A DNA stretch of 43,626 nucleotides, taken from the IMG/VR virus record IMGVR_UViG_3300022223_000009, positions 1 to 43,626 of that record, one strand, 5' to 3'. Below, one piece after another: positions 21,539 to 30,477 of this stretch. Every line of letters begins with the position of its first letter. Positions within the stretch are counted from its first letter, which is position 1. Below the pieces are notes generated by a model. It did no database searches and had not been told where the DNA came from. It saw only the letters and a list, made by a program, of their open reading frames with translations. The stretch comes from a virus. A program made the translations under genes and the position numbers.

Positions 21539-22969
21539 ATGAGCGTCCCCGTAGTCACCCCGAACGAGCTCGACGGCGCCCTGGGCGTCCTCCCTGCTGG
21601 ACTGAAGCCCATCGTCATCGTGGGCGCTGCCGACGCTGGTCCGCTCGACACGCCGGCGTCCTTCGCCCGGACGAAGGACGTGGTCGCCAACTTTGTCGGC
21701 GGGCCCCTCGTCGAGGCCGCTGCCTACGTGATCAAGAACACTGGTCGCCCCGTCGTGCTGGTGCGTACCGGAAACTCGGTTGCAGCCACGAACGAGACGA
21801 TCGACGTGACCGGCGTGACCGGGACCTCGGTCGTGACCGACTCTGGCACCGTCGCGAACGATGACTACGAGCTGTACTTCAAGGTGATTGCCGGTGGGAC
21901 CGTCGGCACCGAGGGGATCACCTACCAGGAGAGCACCGACGGCGGGCGAACGCTGAGCGCCGTCAAGGCCCTGGGCACAGCTAACTCTGTCGTGATCGGC
22001 GGGACCGGTGCCGGCTTCGACTTCGCGGCTGGCACTCTCACCGCCGGCGCCGTGGTGGAGATGCGCTGCAATGCACCGCAGTGGAACGCCACGGAGCTCG
22101 GGACCGCGCTGCAGGCCGCCAAGGCATCCGCGATCGACTGGGCTCTGGTGCTCATCGTCGGAGACATCGACGCGACCGACTTCGACACGATCGGGACGGA
22201 GTTCAGCAGCGGCAACTACACCTGGGTCGGCAGCGTCCGGGACCCTGACCCGGGCGAGACCGAGGCTGCCTATCTGTCCTCTCTCACCACGGCCTTCGCC
22301 TCGAAGGCCAACAACTTCGGTGTCGTCTGCGCCGGAGCTGCGAAGATCACCAGCGGCCTGTCCTTCGAGCAGCACCGCAAGCCGATCGCCACGGTGGTCG
22401 CCTCGCTCCTGTCCAAGGTGAGCGAGGAGATCGACATCGCGGCGATCGACCTCGGGTCCCTGCCGGGTGTCGCGATCCGGGACGTGAACGGCAACGCCGA
22501 CGAGCACGACGAGGACATCAATCCTGGCCTCGACGACGCGCGCTTCACCGTGCTCCGAACCCACAAGGGCTACGGCGGTGTCTACGTCAACAACCCCAGG
22601 ATCTTCAGCGCATCGGGCTCGGACTTCGAGTTCGCACAGCACCGACGTACCATCAACCTGGCGAAGGTCGCGCTCACGACCTACTTCAAGCGCCGCCTGA
22701 GCAAGCCGATCCTCGTCGACAAGGACACGGGCTACATCCTCGAATCCGAGGCGCTGGAGATCGAGTCCGGAGCGACGGCCATCATGCGCGCGGTGCTGAC
22801 GGCCAAGCCGAAGGCTTCGGCCGTGTCCTTCGCGCTGTCGAGGCTCGACAACCTGCTGAGCACGAAGACGCTCAACGGCCAGGCCGGGGTGACCCCCCTC
22901 GCCTACCCGAAGCAGATCAGCTTCGATATCGGATTCACCAACCCCGCGCTTGCGCTCTCGGCGGTCTGA
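21539..22969 (+). CDS. Contractile tail sheath protein, Mu gpL-like, 476 aa
   Basis: Starts MSVPVVTPNELDGALGV and has the sheath pattern of an N-terminal part (RTKDVVANFVGGPLVEAAAYV), an inserted variable domain with repetitive beta sequence (about 80-170), and a conserved C-terminal lattice domain with GYGGVYVNNPRIFSASGSDF and RRTINLAKVALTTYFKRRL. Defines the particle as a myovirus. Followed after 8 bp by the tube gene. Confidence 0.9.
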   Translation: MSVPVVTPNELDGALGVLPAGLKPIVIVGAADAGPLDTPASFARTKDVVANFVGGPLVEAAAYVIKNTGRPVVLVRTGNSVAATNETIDVTGVTGTSVVTDSGTVANDDYELYFKVIAGGTVGTEGITYQESTDGGRTLSAVKALGTANSVVIGGTGAGFDFAAGTLTAGAVVEMRCNAPQWNATELGTALQAAKASAIDWALVLIVGDIDATDFDTIGTEFSSGNYTWVGSVRDPDPGETEAAYLSSLTTAFASKANNFGVVCAGAAKITSGLSFEQHRKPIATVVASLLSKVSEEIDIAAIDLGSLPGVAIRDVNGNADEHDEDINPGLDDARFTVLRTHKGYGGVYVNNPRIFSASGSDFEFAQHRRTINLAKVALTTYFKRRLSKPILVDKDTGYILESEALEIESGATAIMRAVLTAKPKASAVSFALSRLDNLLSTKTLNGQAGVTPLAYPKQISFDIGFTNPALALSAV

Positions 22970-22977
22970 GGTAGGCC

Positions 22978-23457
22978 ATGGCTGACAAGAAGCGAATCAA
23001 CGGGAACCTGATCAGCTGGGGATCGATCAAGGTCAAGGTGGACGGCGAGGTCTTCTATGGCTTCACTTCCCTGTCCTACGGCGACAAGCGCGAGCGGGTG
23101 AAGCACTGGGGCATGGGAAAGCACCACGCCCCGCGAGGCCGCTCGAAGGGCAAGTACTCGACCGAGCCGACGAAGCTGAAGGGGCCCAAGGGCACCATGC
23201 AGGAGCTCCGCGCTGCGCTGGCCGCCCGCGCTTCCGACGGTCGGAGCTACGGCGACGTCGAGTTCGAGATCGTGGCGCTCTACACCGAGTCGGACGAGAC
23301 CCCGCAGAAGGTCGAGATCGAGCGCTGCGTGATGGTCGGCAATACGACCAGCGAAGAGGAGAGTCCCGATCCCAACTTCGAGGAGGTCGAGATCGACTGC
23401 ATGTTGATCCGCCGCAACGACCTCGTGCTCTTCGACGAGTCCGAGGGCTCGCCCTGA
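22978..23457 (+). CDS. Tail tube protein, Mu gpM-like, 159 aa
   Basis: MADKKRINGNLISWGSIKVKVDGEVFYGF, then a basic loop (KHHAPRGRSKGKYS) and YGDVEFEIVALYTE with ...EEVEIDCMLIRRNDL at the end: the small beta-barrel of Mu-type tube proteins, which stack as hexamers inside the sheath. Position directly after the sheath is diagnostic. Confidence 0.88.
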   Translation: MADKKRINGNLISWGSIKVKVDGEVFYGFTSLSYGDKRERVKHWGMGKHHAPRGRSKGKYSTEPTKLKGPKGTMQELRAALAARASDGRSYGDVEFEIVALYTESDETPQKVEIERCVMVGNTTSEEESPDPNFEEVEIDCMLIRRNDLVLFDESEGSP

Positions 23458-23464
23458 GGTTTTC

Positions 23465-23478
23465 GGCCCGTAAGGGCC
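23465..23478 (+). other. GNRA-capped hairpin between tube and chaperone genes
   Basis: GGCCC-GTAA-GGGCC, a perfect 5 bp stem with a GTAA tetraloop, lies just after the tube stop and 22 bp before the chaperone start. No T-run follows. It may serve as an mRNA stability or attenuation element that lets tube outnumber chaperone; inference. Confidence 0.4.
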
Positions 23479-23500
23479 CCTGACAGGAGAGACACATATC

Positions 23501-23938
23501 ATGGCGAACGAAGACGAGCTGCGTAAGCGCCTCGAAGCGGCGAAGAAGCAGGCATCATCGGAGCGGGAGAAGCGAGAGACCGCGGCCCAGCCGACGCTCG
23601 AGCAGCAGGTCGAAGAGGCCGAGCGGCGGGCACGAGACGAGGCGGCGATCACTGCAGCCGAGGCCGAGCACGGGCCCGAGAAGGTGGCCGCGCTGCACAC
23701 CCCCATGGGGACCATCGTCCTGAAGCGCCCGAACGCCGTCGCGTTCAAGAAGTTCCAGGACACCGAAGGCGTCAACATCGACGAGCTCGAGAAGTTGGTC
23801 CGGCCGTGCGTCGTGCATCCCAGCCACGACCGCTTCGACGCGATCCTCGAGGAGCTCCCTGGCGTGCTCGGTGACCTCGCGAAGCAGTGCAGCGCCCTCG
23901 CTGGTGTGGGGAGGAGCAAGCTTGAGGGAAAATCCTAG
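23501..23938 (+). CDS. Tail assembly chaperone, short form (Mu gp41 / lambda G analogue), 145 aa
   Basis: CAGGAGAGACACATATC precedes the ATG. An N-terminal charged coiled coil (residues 1-55) leads to a domain with AALHTPMGTIVLKRPNAV and FKKFQDTEGVNIDELEKLV, resembling tail chaperones that coat the tape measure. It ends SKLEGKS at a TAG four bases beyond a GGGAAAA slippery heptamer. Most ribosomes would give this short form. Confidence 0.8.
   Translation: MANEDELRKRLEAAKKQASSEREKRETAAQPTLEQQVEEAERRARDEAAITAAEAEHGPEKVAALHTPMGTIVLKRPNAVAFKKFQDTEGVNIDELEKLVRPCVVHPSHDRFDAILEELPGVLGDLAKQCSALAGVGRSKLEGKS
23926..23932 (+). other. -1 programmed frameshift slippery site GGGAAAA
   Basis: In the zero frame the codons are GAG GGA AAA TCC TAG, so the heptamer sits as X XXY YYZ, the canonical -1 arrangement. 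The -1 frame then stays open for 61 codons until just before the tape-measure gene. Position between chaperone and tape measure matches the G/GT shift conserved in tailed phages. Confidence 0.88.
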
Positions 23939-24117
23939 AGCTGCGAGAAGCCGCGCGGGGCGACGTGGGCGTCGAGGCGGACCTGGTTCTCGCGGCGTTC
24001 GGGAACGACCCGCAGACGGAGGGAGAGCTGGCCCGGGCCCATGCCGGGGCTGTCCTCCTAGTGGAGCGGCTCCGCGAGCTCACGGTGCTCCGCCGCCTCC
24101 TGACTTCCCATGAGTAA
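23932..24117 (+). CDS. Frameshift extension of tail assembly chaperone (T domain), 61 codons
   Basis: Has no start of its own; read after a -1 slip at 23926-23932. It continues ILELREAARGDVGVEADL, then LAAFGNDPQTEGELARAHAG and LRELTVLRRLLTSHE, stopping at TAA three bases before the tape-measure ATG. Codon use is normal for the region. The fusion product would be about 205 residues (144 plus 61). As with lambda gpGT, the extension is expected to recruit tube subunits to the tape measure. Confidence 0.85.
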   Translation: MLELREAARGDVGVEADLVLAAFGNDPQTEGELARAHAGAVLLVERLRELTVLRRLLTSHE

Positions 24118-24120
24118 CCG

Positions 24121-25986
24121 ATGGCCCTGGAATCCACATATACGCTCAATGTCGATTCCAACGCCGGCGACGTAGGCGACGACGTAGCGGGAAAGATCGC
24201 CTCGCTCAAGGATCAGCTCCAGGGAGGGACGGCCGAGCTCCGCGAGATGCAGAAGGCCCTCCGGAACATGAAGGGCGTCTCCGGCGTCTCGGCCTCGACG
24301 GTGCAGGACCTGAAGGACAAGATCACCGTCCAGAAGCAGGCCCTCGGGCAGGCCCAGGCGAGCTACATCGAGGCAGGTGGATCGCTCTCAGACCTGGGCA
24401 AGCGGACCAAGACCACGCAGCAGAGTGTGCTGGGCATGGTGCCGGCCTCGCTCAAGGCGAAGCTGGCGATCGGTGCGATGGCCGCGGCCTCGACCGCGGC
24501 CGTCGGAGCGCTCGTGCGCTATGGCATCGCTCAGGCAGACGCGCGCCGCTCGGAGCTACTACGCCTCGAGGGTCTGACGAAGATCCGCCGCTTCATGGTG
24601 GCCGGGGACGCGGTTGGCTTCCGCGAGGTCGGGGGCTCCGCGAGCTTCCTGCAGGGGGAGATCGATCGGGTCTCCGACTCGGTGGCGATCGGCCGCGACA
24701 AGGTGGCCGGCTACGCCCGCGAGCTCGCCCTGGTGGGGCTGAAGGGTGGCGCCCTGCAGGACGCGCTCGAGGGCATGGCGATCACTGCGGCCACTCAGGG
24801 CGAGTCACAGGCACAGCAGTTCAAGGCCATGGCCCTCGGCTACAGCATGACGGGGCAGAGCGTGAAGGAGCTCTCCGATGATGTGCGCGCGCGGCTGGGG
24901 GGGATCGCAAAGCGCCAGATGCTCGACTGGAACGTCCAGACGACGAAGCTCCGCGAGAACTTCGGGAAGCTCTTCGACGGTCTGAAGATCGACAAGATGC
25001 TCGGCGGTATGAAGGAGTTCACCGACCTCTTCAGCCAGAGCACCGTCACAGGCCGGGCGCTGAAGGGGATCATGACGAGCCTCGTGCAGCCCTTCACCGA
25101 CGGGCTGGGCGTGGCGGGCCGCTTCGCGAAGGAGTTCTTCCAGGGCGTGGTGATCGGCGTCCTCGAGATGAGGGTCGCCTTCCTCCGGACGAAGATCTGG
25201 ATCAAGCAAACCTTCGAGATCCCGAAGGAGCTCAAGGGCATGGTCGACGCCGTGGACCTCGGCACGGCTGCCGTGTGGGGGCTGGGCGCCGCCGTGACTG
25301 CCCTCGCTGTGGGGCTTGGGATCATGGCTGTGGCCGCCTTCCCGGTCACTGCCCTCGGCATCGCGATCGCGGCCCTCGGCTCCTACATCGTCGACGGGAT
25401 CGGCGGCATCGACTGGGACTTCCTGGCGGACAAGATGACCGGCTGGTTCGACGACACGATCGCCGCCTTCGGGGACTTCGGCGGGATGGTCCTGGACGGC
25501 CTCGTCGGTGGGATCAAGAAGGGGATCAGCAAGGTCACCGACGCGGTGCGGTGGGTGGGGAAAATGGCGAGGAGCGCGTTCGGCTCTGAGCTCAAGATGC
25601 AGTCGCCCTCGCGTGTATTCATGGGCGCGGGGCTGAACGTGTCTCTCGGCGCTGCGCGCGGGATAGACCGGGGGCGGCTGCACGTAGTTCGCGCCTCTAC
25701 TCGGCTGGCGCAGGCGTCGGCGGAGACGTACAAGGCGCAGCAACTGCCCGGCGTGGCGCCTGGGGCCTTCCGCCTCGCCGCCCCCCGGGTAGCGCCTGCC
25801 CGCTCACCAGCGGCCAGGGTGGCGGCACCAGCGGCCCCACGGGCTCGCTCAGGCCCGGTGGTGCAGATCAATGAGCTGCACGTTCACGCACAGACTGGAG
25901 ATCCGGAGGGGCTGGCCGCTGCCGTGAAGGCGGCCATCGAGCAGGCCTTCGAGGGGGCGGCGACCCAGATGGGAGCGGCGGCCTGA
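24121..25986 (+). CDS. Tail tape measure protein, 621 aa
   Basis: N-terminal 110 residues form a charged coiled coil (SLKDQLQGGTAELREMQKAL). A long helical body follows, and residues about 380-425 form a strongly hydrophobic stretch (GLGAAVTALAVGLGIMAVAA...). The C-terminal part has the usual closing pattern ARSAFGSELKMQSPSRVFMGAG with GAARGI, then an Ala/Pro-rich tail. It sets tail length; 621 residues predicts a fairly short contractile tail. Confidence 0.88.
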   Translation: MALESTYTLNVDSNAGDVGDDVAGKIASLKDQLQGGTAELREMQKALRNMKGVSGVSASTVQDLKDKITVQKQALGQAQASYIEAGGSLSDLGKRTKTTQQSVLGMVPASLKAKLAIGAMAAASTAAVGALVRYGIAQADARRSELLRLEGLTKIRRFMVAGDAVGFREVGGSASFLQGEIDRVSDSVAIGRDKVAGYARELALVGLKGGALQDALEGMAITAATQGESQAQQFKAMALGYSMTGQSVKELSDDVRARLGGIAKRQMLDWNVQTTKLRENFGKLFDGLKIDKMLGGMKEFTDLFSQSTVTGRALKGIMTSLVQPFTDGLGVAGRFAKEFFQGVVIGVLEMRVAFLRTKIWIKQTFEIPKELKGMVDAVDLGTAAVWGLGAAVTALAVGLGIMAVAAFPVTALGIAIAALGSYIVDGIGGIDWDFLADKMTGWFDDTIAAFGDFGGMVLDGLVGGIKKGISKVTDAVRWVGKMARSAFGSELKMQSPSRVFMGAGLNVSLGAARGIDRGRLHVVRASTRLAQASAETYKAQQLPGVAPGAFRLAAPRVAPARSPAARVAAPAAPRARSGPVVQINELHVHAQTGDPEGLAAAVKAAIEQAFEGAATQMGAAA

Positions 25987-26525
25987 TGCCCTCTCTCGAC
26001 ACCTTCGACCCGCTGGCGACGCCTCGCGACTACGTGAAGATCGGCGGCAAGCGCACGCCCGGGACGGCGCAGATCGCCGGACTCTCGTCGAAGCACGAGT
26101 ACGCGGAGTGGCGGACGTGGGGCTCCGGAGGCGCCGTGGTGGTCTACCGCGGCCGCAAGCCCAGTCACTTCTCGATCGTCGTGCGGCTCTCTACAGGGGC
26201 CGACTGGGCAGCGTGGCACGCGTTCCGCGTCGTCCTCGACCGCGAGACGGACAGGAACCGCAACCGAGGCCTCGACATCGAGCACCCGTGGTGCACCATG
26301 CACGGGATCCGGTCGGTGGTGGTGGAGGAGGTCTCGCAACCCGTCGAGGCCGACAACGGGGACTACCTCATCACCGTCAAGGTGATCGAGTCCCGCCCGG
26401 TGAAGCGCTCGCTCGCGAAGGTGGAGGGGTCCAAAGGCCCGGAGCCCGCGGACCCGGCAGAGATCCGGATGCAGCAGCTAACGCAGCAGGTCCAGCAACT
26501 CGCGGAGATTGACTCACGGCTATGA
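25986..26525 (+). CDS. Baseplate or tail protein, 179 aa
   Basis: TGATG overlap with the tape measure. A beta-rich protein: TPRDYVKIGGKRTPGTAQIAG, EYAEWRTWGSGGAVVVYRG, then FSIVVRL and NGDYLITVKVIESRPV, with a C-terminal Gln-rich helix. It lies where phages encode the hub adaptor linking tube to spike. It resembles LysM-free tail proteins of that position, but I cannot name the family. Confidence 0.6.
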   Translation: MPSLDTFDPLATPRDYVKIGGKRTPGTAQIAGLSSKHEYAEWRTWGSGGAVVVYRGRKPSHFSIVVRLSTGADWAAWHAFRVVLDRETDRNRNRGLDIEHPWCTMHGIRSVVVEEVSQPVEADNGDYLITVKVIESRPVKRSLAKVEGSKGPEPADPAEIRMQQLTQQVQQLAEIDSRL

Positions 26526-27673
26526 CCGCCTCCCCCGTCACCCTCAACGGCTACGCTGTCACCGGCGGGCAGCTCCACGTCCCCGGAGTGGGCGCGTGGT
26601 TTGCTGATCTCGACCTGGCCGACGACGCCGAGGTCTCGGGCGCGGCCGTGCTGACCGTCGGCGACACCGAGCTGCGCGGCACCGTCTCGCCCGCAGCGGA
26701 CGGCACCTTCGGCGCCAGACGGCGCACCCGCATCGTGGCCGGCGCCGGCGGCTGGGGCACCTCCCTCGCCGCGAGGCACTACCACAACGACGCCGGCGTC
26801 CGGGCGGCCACCGTTGCAGAGGACGCAGCGCGGGACGTGGGCGAGTCGCTCGCGAGCTTTGCCGGGGCGGCCGCTACCCTGGGGGCCGACTACGTGCGGC
26901 GCGCTGGGACGGCCAGCACGGCGCTCGAGGGGGCCGCTGGCGGCGCCGACTGGTGGGTGGACTACGACGGGCAGACCCACGTCGGGACTCGCCCAGTGGC
27001 GACCGCTGGGGCCACGGGCAGCTACGCCGTGGTGGACTACCACCCGCGAGAGCGGCTGCTCACCGTCGCGCTCTCCGACCTGACGGAGATCGGCGTGGGC
27101 TCGGTCGTCTCCGACCCCCTCGACGAGCCGCAGACGGTACGGGCCTTCTCGGTGGAGATCACCGCCGAGGGGCTTACGATGCGCGCATGGTGCGGCGAGG
27201 GCCGGCAGACCCGGCTGCTCGACTCGCTGCGCGCCATCGTGGCCCAGGCGCTCGGCGGGCGCCTGTACGCGATCTATCGCTACCGTGTGGTGCAGCAGGC
27301 CGCCGAGTCGCTGAATCTTCAGGCGGCGAGCAAGGCGCCGGGCCTGCCCGACCTGCTCACCATCCGATCCGCTCCCGGGCTTCCAGGCGTGGCCGTGAGC
27401 CCGCAGGTGGGCACCGAGTGCTTCGTGTCCTTCGTCGAGGGCGACCCGACGCAGCCCGTGGTCATCGCCTACCAGCGGGGAACCGACGGCACCCTCGCCG
27501 AGATCGCGCGCAAAGGCGACACCGTGGAGGTCGTGCTGGGGCCCGCGGTGTTCAACGGCACGATCCTGATCGGGGGCACGCCGTCACCGGCTGCCGGCGT
27601 CCTGACCTGGGCCCCTCCGAAGACCCTCGGCACCATCACCACCGGGAGCACCCGGGCGAGCATGGAGACCTAG
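26522..27673 (+). CDS. Baseplate hub/spike protein (Mu gp44/gp45-like), 383 aa
   Basis: The first 280 residues are hub-like, with repeated beta segments (LNGYAVTGGQLHVPGVGAW, DYHPRERLLTVALSDLTE). After a linker, an OB-fold domain of the gp5/VgrG/gpV type appears: VGTECFVSFVEGDPTQPVVIAY, followed by a short repetitive strand region (GDTVEVVLGPAVFNGTILIG) as in spike tips. Hub and spike therefore seem fused. It punctures the outer membrane on sheath contraction. Confidence 0.72.
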   Translation: MTASPVTLNGYAVTGGQLHVPGVGAWFADLDLADDAEVSGAAVLTVGDTELRGTVSPAADGTFGARRRTRIVAGAGGWGTSLAARHYHNDAGVRAATVAEDAARDVGESLASFAGAAATLGADYVRRAGTASTALEGAAGGADWWVDYDGQTHVGTRPVATAGATGSYAVVDYHPRERLLTVALSDLTEIGVGSVVSDPLDEPQTVRAFSVEITAEGLTMRAWCGEGRQTRLLDSLRAIVAQALGGRLYAIYRYRVVQQAAESLNLQAASKAPGLPDLLTIRSAPGLPGVAVSPQVGTECFVSFVEGDPTQPVVIAYQRGTDGTLAEIARKGDTVEVVLGPAVFNGTILIGGTPSPAAGVLTWAPPKTLGTITTGSTRASMET

Positions 27674-27675
27674 CG

Positions 27676-28167
27676 ATGGCCCTGGACTACCTCGGATCGC
27701 TCACCATTGGCGCCACCATCCCGGGCCCCGTCGCAGCGCTCTCTCTCGCGGTGCCCGACTTGCAGGCGCGGCTCGACGCGCTGGCTGCCTTTGCGCCGGC
27801 TGACGTCTCGCTCTCCGCGCAGCTGACGCTCGCCACGGACATCCTCGCCAACATCAACACCTCGATCAGCCTCGGGATCTCCCCCCCGAGCATTGCGGCG
27901 CAGATCTCCGCAGTCGCTGCCCTGATCGCAGGCCTGGAGGCGGATCTTCTGGCCATCGTGGCCGTGACGGATCTCTTCGCCACTGCAGGGGTGCACGCCT
28001 ACGCCTACAGCGGCCGCGCCGATGCCCTCGGCGCTGCGTTTTCCGCCGAGCTCTCCGGGGGCTTCCCCGGCGGGTCCGGCGCGGACACCACGAACGCCCT
28101 GCTGCTCGCAACCACCATCGGCGCGACGTGGACGGCAATGGGCGGGGTTTTCAAGGTGACGCCATGA
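27676..28167 (+). CDS. Hydrophobic Ala-rich tail protein, 163 aa
   Basis: ATG 3 bp after the previous stop. Low complexity and hydrophobic: SLTIGATIPGPVAALSLAV, then Ile/Ala/Leu-rich segments (AAQISAVAALIAGLEADLLA) and a Gly-rich C-terminus. Such proteins occur between hub and gp46 genes in many Mu-like phages. It could be structural or membrane-active. Not clearly a holin, because the segments lack a typical two-helix topology. Confidence 0.55.
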   Translation: MALDYLGSLTIGATIPGPVAALSLAVPDLQARLDALAAFAPADVSLSAQLTLATDILANINTSISLGISPPSIAAQISAVAALIAGLEADLLAIVAVTDLFATAGVHAYAYSGRADALGAAFSAELSGGFPGGSGADTTNALLLATTIGATWTAMGGVFKVTP

Positions 28168-28634
28168 CGGACGTTGTGCGTGACTTCATCGCGGCCGAGA
28201 CGGCCAAGCTCGAGCGGGTGCTGCTGCGGAAGATCGTCGTCGAGGGCTACGGCGTCGACCTCCGGTGCACGACGGACGTGCTGCCGCGCCTCGACGAGGT
28301 GGACCCGTTCAGCACGCTGGCGATCGGCGAGGCGCTCTTTCGGATGTGCGCCTGCGCTCGTGAGGGGCTACCCGACGATCCGAGCTACGGGATCGATGTG
28401 GTCGGGATGCTGCACCGGCCCACCACGCCCGAGGAGCTTGCAGGGATGGCGGGCGAGATTCACGCGCAGTGGGTCACCGACGATCGTGTGGATAGCGTGT
28501 CGGTGGAGGTGACGGCGCCGAGCCCGGGCGAGCTCCAGATCTCGGGGCGGGTGACGCCCGTGGATTCGAGCGAGACCTTCGCACTCGTGATCGTGGTCCA
28601 GGAGGGTGCAGCGATGTTGGAGGCGCTCAGCTGA
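28164..28634 (+). CDS. Baseplate wedge protein, Mu gp46-like, 156 aa
   Basis: ATGA overlap. MTDVVRDFIAAETAKLERVL followed by the typical YGVDLRCTTDVLPRLDEVDPF, LAIGEALFRM, then LPDDPSYGIDVVGML and a C-terminal EVTAPSPGELQISGRV strand pattern match the gp46/gp25-like wedge proteins. They connect the baseplate hub to the J-like wedges encoded next. Confidence 0.78.
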   Translation: MTDVVRDFIAAETAKLERVLLRKIVVEGYGVDLRCTTDVLPRLDEVDPFSTLAIGEALFRMCACAREGLPDDPSYGIDVVGMLHRPTTPEELAGMAGEIHAQWVTDDRVDSVSVEVTAPSPGELQISGRVTPVDSSETFALVIVVQEGAAMLEALS

Positions 28635-29830
28635 TGGCCACGATAGACGAACTCACCACACCCCTGACGACCGACGAGGTGAAGGCGTCGATCTACTCCG
28701 TGCTGGAGATGACGGGAGTCACGACCACGGCCTGGAAGCCCGGGTCCGTCGTGCGTGCCATCATCACCGCGTGCGCCATCGTGATCGCGGCCCTGAGCCA
28801 GCTGGTGGCCCTGATCGCGAAGAGCGGCTTTCTCGAGTACGCCGAAGGCGCCTGGCTCACGCTGAAGGCCTATCACGACTTTGGTGTCGATCGCATCAAG
28901 GCGAGCGCGGCGAGCGGGAATGTCGTCCTCGACAACACGGGCGGCGGCTCCTACTCGCTCGGCGTGGGCGAGCTGACCGTCGTCAACAGCACGACGGGCA
29001 AGGCGTACCGCAACACCGCTGCGTTCACGCTCGACCCCCTCGAGACCGGCGTGCTCGTGCCTGTCGCTGCGGTGGAGGCAGGCTCCGCGTCTACTGCCAT
29101 CGCCGGCGAGATCGACACGCTGGAGACCGCGCTGCTCGGCGTCACCGTGACGAACACCGAGGCCCTGATCGGCGTCGACGCCGAGGAGGATCCGGCTCTC
29201 AAGACCCGGTGCGGCGCCAAGCTCGGAGCCCTCAGCCCGAACGGCCCGCGCGACGCCTATTCGTTCGTCGCGACGGGCGGCGCCGATCGCCTCAATGGCA
29301 CCAAGAGCGGCACGAGAGCGGACGGCACCGCGATCGGTGTCAATCGTACCCGCGTTGTCAACGACGACGGCGTGGTCTCTGTCTACATCGCGACGCCGAG
29401 CGGAGCTGTAGCCGCGTCGGACGTGGCGATCATCGACGACGACGTGCAGCAGCTGTGCACCCCGATCGGGGTGACCTCGGACGTGATCTCCGCGACGCCG
29501 ATCGCGATTGACGTGACCTATGAGATCTGGCTCTACGACACGCTATCGCTCGATGACGACACCGTGGCCGATGCGGTGTCCGATGAGCTGACAGCTTTCA
29601 TCGCGGCAGAGCAGATCGGCGGCAACATCATCGACGCCAACCCGGGCAAGGTCTTTGTAAGCGCGATCGAAGCGGCGATCGGGCGCACACACTACGGCGA
29701 GACGCACCTTCGGATCTTCCGCGTCAGCGTCACTGAGCCGGCCGCCGACGTCGAGCTCCTCGCGTCGCATGTCCCCACGCTGGGGACGCTCACGGTGGCA
29801 GCCATCCACCAGATCGCGAAGCCGGACTGA
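28634..29830 (+). CDS. Baseplate J-like protein, Mu gp47, 398 aa
   Basis: Starts MATIDELTTPLTTDEVKASIY, then an early hydrophobic helix (IITACAIVIAALSQLVALIA), EGAWLTLKAYHDFGVDRI, and repeated beta domains (GEIDTLETALLGVTV, TNTEALIGVDAEEDPAL with RCGAKLGALSPNGPRDAYS). This set is characteristic of baseplate J proteins. It forms the wedge scaffold. TGATG overlap with its neighbours. Confidence 0.87.
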   Translation: MATIDELTTPLTTDEVKASIYSVLEMTGVTTTAWKPGSVVRAIITACAIVIAALSQLVALIAKSGFLEYAEGAWLTLKAYHDFGVDRIKASAASGNVVLDNTGGGSYSLGVGELTVVNSTTGKAYRNTAAFTLDPLETGVLVPVAAVEAGSASTAIAGEIDTLETALLGVTVTNTEALIGVDAEEDPALKTRCGAKLGALSPNGPRDAYSFVATGGADRLNGTKSGTRADGTAIGVNRTRVVNDDGVVSVYIATPSGAVAASDVAIIDDDVQQLCTPIGVTSDVISATPIAIDVTYEIWLYDTLSLDDDTVADAVSDELTAFIAAEQIGGNIIDANPGKVFVSAIEAAIGRTHYGETHLRIFRVSVTEPAADVELLASHVPTLGTLTVAAIHQIAKPD

Positions 29831-30477
29831 TGCTGAAGACCTTCCGAGACGCGACCCGCGAGGTCTCTCCCCGGTGGCTGCAGAGCGGCACGGCGGAGAA
29901 GATCTTGTACGCGATCGCCCTGCACTTCGATCTGCTGGCAGAGTCCGCGGTGCTGGCCGTGCGGAGGCGCTTCACTGATCTCGATGACACGGACGCGCTC
30001 GCGTTGCTGGGTCGCGAACGGCGCATACGCCAGGGGCTCACTGAGCCGGATTCGGTGTACGCCTCCCGGCTCCGCCGCTGGCTGGACGACCACAAGACGC
30101 GCGGCGGCCCTTACGCCATGCTGCGCCAGCTCCAGGCCTACTACGCCGCGGCACCCTTCGAGATCCAGCTCATCTACGCCATGGGGCGGCGGTTCACGAT
30201 GACGACCGACGGGACGATCACGATCGACGCCGTCGCTGCCGACGGACAGACCTGGCCGCACTGGCGCCTGGAGTACGCCTGGCCCGACGCTCTGTCGGAT
30301 GACGGCTACTGGGGAGACCCGGGCGTCTGGGGTGACGGCGGAGTGTGGGGCAGCGACCTCGACCCCGACACGGTGGAGACCATCGTCCAGATCCCCTCCG
30401 AGTGGAACGCCGCGCACGCGCGCGGAAAGATCTACCTGCACAACGGCGGAAACACCGTCGAGTTGGTGGTGCCATGA
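29830..30477 (+). CDS. Tail protein, Mu gp48-like / tail protein I group, 215 aa
   Basis: Helical N-terminus (FRDATREVSPRWLQSGTAEKI), then RRRFTDLDDTDALALLGRERRI and a C-terminal aromatic, Gly-rich strand part with DDGYWGDPGVWGDGGVWGSD. In Mu-type order this follows gp47 and attaches the tail fibres. Family membership is inferred from order and the RFTDLDDTDALALLGRERRI pattern. Confidence 0.7.
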   Translation: MLKTFRDATREVSPRWLQSGTAEKILYAIALHFDLLAESAVLAVRRRFTDLDDTDALALLGRERRIRQGLTEPDSVYASRLRRWLDDHKTRGGPYAMLRQLQAYYAAAPFEIQLIYAMGRRFTMTTDGTITIDAVAADGQTWPHWRLEYAWPDALSDDGYWGDPGVWGDGGVWGSDLDPDTVETIVQIPSEWNAAHARGKIYLHNGGNTVELVVP

